Shown here: piece by piece, positions 55,903 to 64,000 of the stretch | Layout: the number at the start of each line of letters is the position of its first letter | Position numbering within the stretch: the stretch's first letter is position 1 | NCBI RefSeq assembly: GCF_014356525.2 | Contig: NC_052509.1 | Span: 34,212,584 to 34,276,583 of the forward strand | Direction: 5' to 3' | Length of the DNA: 64,000 bases | From: Nilaparvata lugens | Taxonomy: Eukaryota; Arthropoda; Insecta; Hemiptera; Delphacidae | The notes under the pieces: generated by a model | What the model saw: the letters and a program-made list of their open reading frames with translations, nothing else | The model's database searches: none | Told to the model about the DNA's origin: nothing | Made by a program: the position numbers and the translations under genes

Positions 55903-57571
55903 CCCCATATTCTACTTGTTTCAGCTGGCTATTTCCTCCATTTACAACAGTAAACTGTTTACGGTTACTGAAATACGATTTAAACCAATTAAATGAGTCT
56001 CCCTCTATCCCAATCAGTTCCATTTTCTTGAGCAACTTTTCCCTATCCACAGCCTTGGCCAGATCCAAGAATATCAATGCACATTTTTCATTACTTCCCA
56101 AGGCAAAATTCACATCTCTGGTTATAGCGAAGAGGGCATCTGAAATATTTTTTTATTTTCTAAAACCATATAGAGAATTAGTTAGTAATCTATTATTTTC
56201 AAGGTATGTTGTTAATTGGTCTTTTATTACTTTTTCAAGGATTTTGGAAAATACGCTAAGTAGGCTGATTGGACGAAAGTTTGAACTCTCAGTTATGTCT
56301 CCTGATTTGAACAATGGAATCACCTTTGCAATTTTGAGGGCGTCAGGAAACTCGCCCGAAGCGATGCTCAAGTTGATGATATGCAGAAGTGGATCAGATA
56401 GGCTTTGAAAGTGGGATTTCAGAATATCAGCAGAAATACAATCATGTCCAGGAGCCGAACCGCCGCGCAGGGAATTCACATAAGTAAGCAACTCTGTCTT
56501 GTCGATAGTGTGTAGGATCAATCTAGAGTCTACTGCGTATTCTGAGACATTTACTACCGGTGGGCCTATAGGGTTTATTTTATCAGCTAAGTTACTTCCC
56601 ACATTGGAAAAATATTCATTGAATTCTTCAGCTACATGCATTCTTTTATCCCCCGGATATGTCTTTCTTGCCGTGTACTGGTCCAGTGGAAAGGGGTCTT
56701 TGTTTTTTCTTTTACCAGACAATTCATTCAGTCTGCCAGAATAGTTTTGGATTATTTTTAGAATCGAACATTTTTTTGTAGTAGTGGGTCTTGGTTCTCC
56801 GTATCAATGGATTCAGTTTATTTCTGTAATTTATATAATAGTTTTTAAGTTGTTGATTGAAGGGCTGGTTCCTAAGCTGTTTACTTATATTGTCCCGTTT
56901 TCTAATTGAACGTATTAAACCTTCCGTCATCCAGGGCTTCAGTTTTACCTCCCTATTGCTGAATTTCTTGATTTTTGTAGATTTTTCTATAAAGTTTTTT
57001 AAAATGGAGAAGAAAATGTTACAGGATGAATTTAATTCTTGTTCATTAGTGACAGCCCTCCAATCACAATTGCTTATAAATTCATGTAAAGATTTTTTGT
57101 CAATGTATTCTTCGTATTTTTTTACTAAATTGATTATTATTGGTTTCGAAATTTCTAGTACAATATTTTTTCCATGATACGTTAATTCTATACTCAAACC
57201 ATACACGTCGGCCAGCTCCATCTGTCTACATTCACTCATACTCACTCCCTCCCTCACATACACCAACACTCCGTCATTCTTGTTTCTCCATCTGTTCGTT
57301 TTATAGAAGCCCTATAACCCTCCAATTGAATATCCGCAGTATCGTCTCCCAACCAAGTTTCCCCCAGCATGATTACATCCCATATCACATTACTTCCATG
57401 CAAATAAGTTATGTAATTATCGAAATTTTTATTGAAGCTTCTGATATTCAAATATATGAACTTTAGGTCATTTTCACCATTGGAGAAAAATTTGTTAACC
57501 TCAAAAGCCTCAACACTCTTACATTCAATATGTCTGTAATCATCCAGATGAGCATCCCTAAATGACATCAA
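55903..57571 (-). pseudogene. CR1/Jockey-like non-LTR ORF2 remnant: endonuclease and RT N-terminus
   Basis: The order on the minus strand starts with the endonuclease N-terminus (57571-57254) with YLNIRSFNKNFDNY and LGETWLGDD. 57269-56724 has VYVREG, an internal deletion of the endonuclease core, and the linker (VKLKPWMTEGLIRSIRKRDN). 56722-56153 has FNEYFSN, SLRGGSAPGHDCIS and the RT start SSNFRPISLLSVFSKILEKV. 56113-55903 has FLDLAKAVDREKLL and YFSNRKQF. The catalytic Asp box is lost in the deletion at 55902. Frames are broken at about 57260, 56723 and 56130. Confidence 0.85.
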
Positions 57572-59977
57572 ATCTACTATAAGTAAATAAGGTTTTTATT
57601 TATAAGAAGCAATGGGAAGAAATTTGTAATTAAAAAAAATAAAGAAAAAACTTTGCTCGTAAAACGCGGCCGCCCTTACCCCCCAACCCGCCCATGAAGC
57701 CCCATCCAAATACAAGTCCCATCTAAGTTGAAATATACATATATATAACCCGGATAAGCAAAAAAAATAAAAAATAAATACACTTTCCGTGAAGATAACA
57801 CAGGAAGCACCTAGAGTTCCTCCCTAGACCAACTCTCGCATTGATAGAAAATAAATAAATAACACAGAAGACGACCGAGATAAATAGATGTTTACAAAAT
57901 GATGAAAGTTCAATAATGGGTGATAGTGACAGACTAAGGGCGCCGAGTAGAAGACTCAGTTATTGCAGTTATCAATTTAACTTGTTATCTACACATTAAT
58001 CAGATAAGTCGCAGCAGATCAGATGGGAACAGCCTGACTCCGATAGTACGAATGTAACAATGAGTACGACTGCTTAAAACGACCTTGTAGAGGAATAAGA
58101 TATGATAAATTATATTCCTACTGTACTCATAGTGATTATGCTTATTATTATATGTTTAAAAACATTTTTTTAGTATTATGAGACAAATTATAATAAAAAT
58201 GACAGGACAAAACAACAGGATCCACTCTCCCCATCTGGTCGCTTACGACATAGGACATACAATATTGTTACATTTTACAGATGACATGAAGAGCAATCCA
58301 AACGGAATAGATATCAGAATCCATTTTTAGGAATAAGTAATCCATAAATAGTGAACCAATCCATTATTTTCAGTTTATCAGTTTTTAGTTTTAAACATTC
58401 AATAATTTAAATTTAGGTAAGTAGCCTAATATTCAATAACTATGTGGCATGTCTTATAAGCATATAGGTAATCAATTTTCATGTAACTGTCTGTGCTTGA
58501 GTCAACCTAAGAAAATTTCATCGATATTATTATGCCAGGATAAAAATAATGTAAGCTAGCAAGATAATCTGTTTATCAATCGAACTTTCAAACAAACTTC
58601 ACTTATACAAAGATCTAGGTTGCTGCCCGTGTAGTTCGAACAACAACCATGCAATACTGATTATATGATTGCAGAATAGTGAATTGCATGATAAATAATG
58701 TAATGATAAACGTGGATATATTTAATATGGTTAAAAACTAAGCAGTCCATTTCAATGGGCCTCATAATGATAATGTTTATTATTTTCAAACACAGGCCAT
58801 GGCAAAGATTGGGAACACTAATCAATAACTTACTTATCGCTTATCGGCTGCTGAACAAAATATACCAAAATATAGACTAGAGATATACATTTTTAAATCT
58901 CATCATAATTGCCTATGACATATCAGATTGATTTCGAAAACTTGATTCATACATAATTTTAACTCCATGTCTGCTAGACTATCCTAAGTGTTAATTAGTT
59001 ATATGTTTGTGGATTGTTCAATATGGAAAACGTTATATAATTATCATTTTTAGAATACACACTCATTTCTGCCAGACAAATTAATTTTTAGTGTCGATAA
59101 ATCTCTTGTCTGAAAACATGAGGTGATATAAGGAAACTAGAATCAACTACTGAAATTTATAAAAAAGTGATCATGATTTTAAAATATAAATAAATATAGA
59201 GCAGCTTAGTATCCCATATTATATCATGAGCCTATTTATGGTATAAAAAAACAATGCTTCACAATCTGTTTCATTGTATCAAAAAATACATTTCGCATTC
59301 AATAATATTAATAATACTTCTGTGAATGATAATAATAATGTCAATAATACTCTGTGGATGGTCCATTGAACTAAATTAGAACAAAATTAATTAGATTTAT
59401 CAGCCATATCAAACAATGTTATGAAAGAACACGGTTTAATGCGCCGAAAAAGCGAAAAACTATGGAAAATAAATTTGAAATTAGTTATACGGAATTCAGG
59501 GTAAATATGACAATAGAAGGTAGTTGAAAGGAAAATTGCGTCAAGAGGGCTATCGTGACGTCTTTCTACGGATATTGAAATGGGAAGCCCCTGAAACTGG
59601 AAGAGGAATACGACAGACAAAAGAAAGAAGGAAAGTGGATGCAAAGAATAGAAAAATTACGTGAATTATTGCGCTATAGAGAGTAAATAATGGAAAATAG
59701 CTTGAATAACTTTACGTGTAGAAGCTATCTCCTGCCGACCTGTAGAGTAGCTCAGCAACAGATAACAGAGCACTTGAAAAACAACGTCCTATCGCTTCGG
59801 AATCCAGAACTCGACTGAATAAATTACATGATCAACATATAATAATTTCCTCTATCGTTATACATTTTCTATGCTTGTACTCAAGAGTGAAGCTCGGCCC
59901 GAAGATATTTTTTCTAAACGTAGTAGCCCACGAAACAATTGAGTTCCGGTCTGGAACACGGGCCTATGGGGCTAAAT
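57572..59977. other. no gene seen
   Basis: A C-rich patch (57660-57710, CCCTTACCCCCCAACCCGCC) may belong to the 5' UTR of the non-LTR element. The rest is AT-rich with no homology, tandem repeat or paired ends. Confidence 0.45.
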
Positions 59978-60025
59978 TGTTCAGCTTTTGCACGGAAAGG
60001 CGCGCTGTGGTGCAAAAGCTGAACA
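59978..60025. repeat. 16 bp perfect hairpin
   Basis: TGTTCAGCTTTTGCAC at 59978-59993 pairs exactly with 60010-60025; the 16-base loop contains GGCGCGC. Weaker mirror similarity extends outward on both sides (GGAACACG against CGTGCTGTTCC), suggesting a small fold-back element. Confidence 0.8.
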
Positions 60026-60342
60026 GCCACTCGAAAAGTAGGCCTCAACGGCGAACGTATGTATGCTACGTGCTGTTCCAATGCATAATGGCGACTGACC
60101 TGTACAAGAAAAAACTTTAAAACCACGCCACTCGAATGTGACTAGTAGCACTCTGCTATGTCATCAACTAACTATATTCGGTTTTTAATCAAATCAAATT
60201 CAAAATTTCAAATCAATTCAAGTGGATAGCATAACCTATAAATTTTATTCATTCATAACTCTAACTTCATTGTATTATCATTCATCCCATCATCATCACC
60301 TAGGCTTAAAATACTTCTCGCCTTAAGTCGCCTTTGAAAAAA

Positions 60343-60394
60343 AACTGAATAGTAAGCGTTACAAAAAAGGAAAGTATGATGCCGCACTCTGTAG
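60343..60394 (-). repeat. mariner-type terminal motif without a body
   Basis: The reverse complement starts ACAGAGTGCGGCATCATACT, matching the terminus at 46216 (ACAGAGTGCGGCATCGTAAC). No transposase lies nearby. Confidence 0.5.
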
Positions 60395-60436
60395 CTATAG
60401 AACATACGATTGAAAAGTACTGAACAAAAGTATTTG

Positions 60437-60508
60437 CCTCATCTGGGACTCGAACCCGGGATCTCTGTTTCCGGTCGAGTAAAAAACAACTACACTACCA
60501 GGTAATCC
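60437..60508 (-). pseudogene. tRNA-like sequence (SINE head or tRNA pseudogene)
   Basis: The minus strand has an A-box-like GGTAGTGTAGTTG and a B box GGTTCGAGTCC with a CCGGG/CCCAG T-stem (one mismatch). The 3' acceptor strand (ATGAGGC) has no partner at the 5' end, so a functional tRNA is unlikely. Confidence 0.5.
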
Positions 60509-62042
60509 TGTGTAGTAGCATTCATTTCAAGCCAAGCATGGCATTTATTTACAATTGAATAACATGAATTATTCCCATCTGCAATAATTTTTTATTGGCT
60601 AGTTGTAAGATACTGTACTATAGATTCAAAGAAATTCTTACGTTTGTAATAAATGCAGTCAAAAAACAGTCACTACTAGTATGCTGCTAATTTATAAGAT
60701 AGTAAACTGTAGATTAGAAATAAGCGATTTCCAAGTGATTACTCAAATCAAGTATTAAGTATTAGACCAAGTATTAGACCAACTACTATGACTACAATGA
60801 ATCAAACAGTCTTGTATTAAAACTTACTCAATGAGATAGACTGCCATTGTTTAGTTTTATTTTAAGTTTATTGTGCTTCGGGAACACTCAAGATGTACTC
60901 TCAGGAATTAGAGTAAACTTGTTAATTACTAGGTGATGGATTGGTATTGAGTGCAAAAAATGATTTGTTTGTTCATCTACGGGTCCTACTCAACCAATCA
61001 TACATCAATTTATAAATTATTTGTACTAACTTCAAATAAAGTATGTACAAAATTTAAATAATTTACTTCCTGAATAAAAATTGCCCTTTTTTGGCTAAGC
61101 ATGTTGTTCTCTGCGAACACATAGAGCTTGAGTTTGATTCGGGATCATCAAAGTAACAAGTAGATATAATTAGCTGATTCAACAATGTAGGTTCTTGTAG
61201 ATTAATAGGTTAACCCATCCCCATATACGGCCAGCAGTTGTAACAAAATTGCTGTCCAACTTAAAGCAGTTGGTTTTTTGGTGGGGTGCTCACAATATTG
61301 AGTTGCAAATAACAATTAAGCATGTTGAAGACAAAAAATAATGAATTCCCTTGAAGATAGTTTTCACTAACGCGACTGTGCAAATTCTAGTTCTAGTCAA
61401 AATCGGAGCCATTTGAAACTAGAAACACTAATATACAAATATAGGAACCATTTAGATTGTTAATAATATAATAATAAATGGAGTGACGTTATGGTTTCGG
61501 TACGGTAAGTATCATATTTTGTGACAAAAAACTGTTTTATTAATAAGTGATAAATAATTTCTCAACTTACAGATAATTTAAATTCGGCCAAGACGATTTC
61601 AAACTTGCAAAGATCTCAATACTGGTCTTTCATTTTCTTGCTCTGAAAAAGAAGAAACTTTAGGTTTAGTGTAGAACAAAAATTTCAAGATAAGTCAATT
61701 CTGTAATTATAGGAATATGAGAGAGCAATATTTAGTTTCAATTGTAATTTATGAGAAACTGTACTTAAAAAAATCATTCATTATTTATCAAGCAATATTG
61801 AGTCAATAAATATCAATTTAAATTAATAATAAATATTCAAAAACTGAAATAGGTCCGAAATCACAGGTGAATTCAGTAGAAAAAAACAATACTTCAAGTC
61901 TACAACTTTCACTTAAAATATTTCTATTGTCAATTGCAGCTTGTTTATGCACAAAATTTCCACCAATTTAATTTATCCACAGTAGAATGGCGCCATTGCT
62001 ATGAAGTAATAATAGTTCATTAGTTTATGGTGCATGTCATGT
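60509..62042. other. mostly no gene seen; weak exon signals on the minus strand
   Basis: Two minus-strand segments have good splice borders. 61642-61571 lies between a TTTTTCAG acceptor and a GTAAGT donor but has stops in all frames. An AACAATGG start at 60847 runs 20 coding bases to a GTAAGT donor at 60827. Neither can be joined confidently to the exon at 45203-45295. Confidence 0.25.
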
Positions 62043-62125
62043 TTAATATCGGGGCACCGAGCTTCGCTCGTTATTTATTTATAAACTATTTATAAACAGA
62101 ACACAATTCTTTAAAATGATTGGGG
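62043..62125 (-). repeat. interspersed repeat R5, copy 2
   Basis: Inverse of 11971-12050; shared core ATCGGGGCACCGAGC. Confidence 0.75.
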
Positions 62126-62192
62126 AAGGACTAACAGGCACAGCCCAAATCTGTTTTTTCCCCGAATTTCGATTTATACACTAACATCGGGT

Positions 62193-62890
62193 AGTCCAGT
62201 CACTATATACATTGGTGCATGCAATTTATATTTTGATTCTGAATTTTTAATATATCATTTGGGTACATAAGAGAAGTCCAGAACCAATTTCTTCATGCAA
62301 AATTTCCTTGTGCTAGATACAGGATGGCCCAAAAACCTCGTATTTTCGGCTCATTTTCCAGTTTTCAGCTATTTCCGCCAAATCTCGTGATCGGACAGAA
62401 AAATTTGCTCCCGCTTTTTTTAGATTATGAAATTCTTAATAAAATGAGATCATTCGAAACTCTCTATCTTCAATGAGTACTGAGTTATGATTTTTCAAAA
62501 ATGAGTGAAATTTGAAGAAAAAATAAATTCTGATGAATTTCAGTTTTGATCAACAATATTTTCCAATTGTTACCATTTAGATGTATAATTCAAAATCCCT
62601 CTGGGCTTATTTTTGTGCTCTACAATCTGTGATCAGGTAGAACGCGCTATCTCATATTTCCAGGTACACCTGACAACAATGCTACTTGTATTGTGAAAAA
62701 CGCCTAATTTTTATCTTCAACTATCATTACCAACTACATAGTCTTCACATTGATATTTCGCGCAATGAAATAAGTTCATGAGATTATGTTCTTTGAGAAT
62801 CACCTGTTAGATGCACTTCATTTCATTATTTCCTAGTGGAGAGGCGCGCTTAAGGTCACCTAAAGGATCAAAATTTCAAACACTTATAAC
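62193..62890 (+). repeat. unclassified repeat family R2, copy 2
   Basis: Full-length match to 42668-43490 with many substitutions and indels. It begins GTAGTCCAGTCACTATAT and ends near AACTTCTGACACACTGCTCA. Confidence 0.8.
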
Positions 62891-62899
62891 TTCTGACAC

Positions 62900-63315
62900 A
62901 CTGCTCAGGTTTCATCGTTGTACACTTCTTCATTTTCGAAACTCATACGAAAATACTTGGAAAATTTCACTGGGTCGCTTTTAAGACGCGAAAATATTGT
63001 GTGGAATTCTCCGTCTTCATCTCTTGCTTTCCACAGCTGGTGCACCCAAGATTTTGGCCTCTTTGTTTCTTCTTCTTCTTGTAATACAATAAACGCATCA
63101 ACCGCTATATGACATCCTCTTCGTCGGAATCCATCTCTGTGACTGAAGTAAAGAAGTGATTGCAGTGGAATGACGTAATACAGAGCAAAACAGCAACAGC
63201 ACGGCCGCAGCACAGTCCCCTATGTGTGAATGATAGCGACCCAAAACGACCGCAGTCCCATCGCAAACGCAACGCAGCACAGTACCAGCGCAGTCCCATA
63301 TGTCTGAATAAACCT
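62900..63315 (-). pseudogene. PIF/Harbinger transposase N-terminus with 5' end
   Basis: The minus strand has ATGGATTCCGACGAAGAGGA (63139), a frameshift, then VDAFIVLQEEEE, KSWVHQLW, GEFHTIFSRLKSDP and FSKYFRMS. These are the usual N-terminal blocks of animal PIF/Harbinger transposases. Upstream, near 63300, TTTATTCAGACATATGGGAC with a neighbouring TAA could be the terminal repeat. The sequence ends where R2 starts, so the catalytic part is missing. It resembles the fragment at 37086-37330. Confidence 0.75.
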
Positions 63316-63691
63316 TTAACGTTTGGTGTTTTAAGGTGGAGGGGTGGAGGGGGTGTTGAGGAGGGACTCTGCTGTTTCATCCTCAACAGGACTATTTTTA
63401 TGAATCTACTCTAGTGAATAATTTATGATTTTTACACTATAACACTGTATAACGTGCACTTTTTATTTCCAATAATGACCGTTGGTCACGTTGGTACTCT
63501 AATTACGATAAAAAAATACCACATACCACTTTATAAGAAGTGAAAAGGAAAAAAATATGGATTTAGCGATTTAGCGACACTTAGAGAATGAAAATTGTAG
63601 AGAATTTAATTTTCTTCAAAAAAGAATAGAGCAAAAATATTGATTGAACAATTGGTTTTGAAGATATCGTGAAAAAACTGAAAAAAGTACC

Positions 63692-63763
63692 AAAATCTAT
63701 TGGTTTTTTTCAGGCTGCCAAAAGTTATGCCTTCAGACATTTTGGTGGGAAACCATAGATTAC

Positions 63764-63804
<41 letters not shown>

Positions 63805-64000
63805 TACATATTAATTGAAACAGGAGACACAAGTAGCCCAGTCAAATAGTCATTTTAATGCGGCCCGACCAAACAAAAATTAAGGTAATTGATTTTATTG
63901 TTTTAATCGGTCCATTAGGGTATTAGTAAGAGTAATCTATGGTTTTCCACCAAAATTTCTGAAGGCATAACTTTTGGCAGCCTGAAAACCAATAGATTTT
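63692..64000. repeat. inverted repeat with (TA)n loop, cut by window end
   Basis: 63692-63769 is mirrored by 63923-64000 (AAAATCTATTGG, CAGGCTGCCAAAAGTTATGC, GAAACCATAGATTACTCT), almost without change. The right arm runs to the last base, so the element continues outside. A (TA)n tract (63768-63799) lies just inside the left arm. Confidence 0.9.

Noticed and set aside
60828..60847. ATG with good context and a GTAAGT donor on the minus strand
   Set aside because: Only 20 coding bases; the phase does not fit the 45.2 kb exon directly.
61100..61150. tRNA-like sequence near TTGGCTAAGCATG and GAGTTTGATTC
   Set aside because: Only weak box similarity and no consistent stems; not reported as an RNA gene.
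1..64000. CRISPR arrays, operons, bacterial promoters, rRNA genes
   Set aside because: None seen; spliced genes, eukaryotic TE families and base composition point to an animal nuclear genome.

Overview
This window looks like a repeat-dense, AT-rich stretch of an arthropod genome, most likely an insect. A hemipteran such as a planthopper is my guess from the repeat mix and the frequent octamer TAGGCCTA; the guess is weak. There are no operons, ribosome binding sites or bacterial gene layouts. Nearly every recognisable coding stretch is a decayed transposable element (TE). No complete host gene is visible, but one 93 bp segment on the minus strand (45203-45295) has exon-like splice sites and may belong to a host gene whose introns fill much of the window.

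Layout. 1-2330: BEL/Pao retrotransposon remnant (reverse transcriptase, A17 protease, DUF5641) with a possible 3' LTR. 2396-4965: two Penelope-like element (PLE) pieces of different lineages. 4990-5750: (TA)n tracts, a direct repeat and a SINE-like core. 5985-8145: Jockey-type non-LTR remnant. 8146-11522: three non-autonomous PIF/Harbinger-type copies sharing TTA target sites. 13403-14340 and 29386-30418: two inverted copies of an unclassified family (R1). 15310-16938: piggyBac transposase pseudogene with an intron and a deleted catalytic centre. 17158-25140: a stack of minus-strand CR1/Jockey-like non-LTR elements, including an almost complete ORF2 and an ORF1 with a PHD finger. 25911-28823: a nearly complete PLE with 535 bp inverted arms. 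31855-32060: tRNA-type SINE remnant. 33091-33967: mariner-like MITE. 35256-36675: 5'-truncated RTE-like element with an 11 bp target duplication. 36723-37494: deleted PIF/Harbinger element. 37876-39240: two fold-back elements. 39898-40615: MITE with TA target sites. 40670-41675, 44010-44815 and 46216-46640: mariner-type transposase pseudogenes. 49616-50729: 1.1 kb DNA transposon with perfect ends, a 7 bp target duplication and a paralogous empty site 0.5 kb away. 51800-57571: more minus-strand non-LTR elements, one carrying a precise 269 bp insertion and one carrying an RT deletion patched with its own 3' UTR. 62193-64000: R2 repeat, a PIF/Harbinger N-terminus, and an inverted repeat running off the window.

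How the pieces relate. Nothing here forms a pathway. The value of the window is its nesting record: insertions into insertions, shared target sites, empty sites and internal deletions that allow relative dating. The best candidates for undescribed biology are the PLE with long inverted arms, the 49.6 kb DNA transposon with an internal 24 bp minisatellite, the tandem TTA-sharing PIF-type cluster, and the R1 and R2 families, which I cannot assign to a known class.
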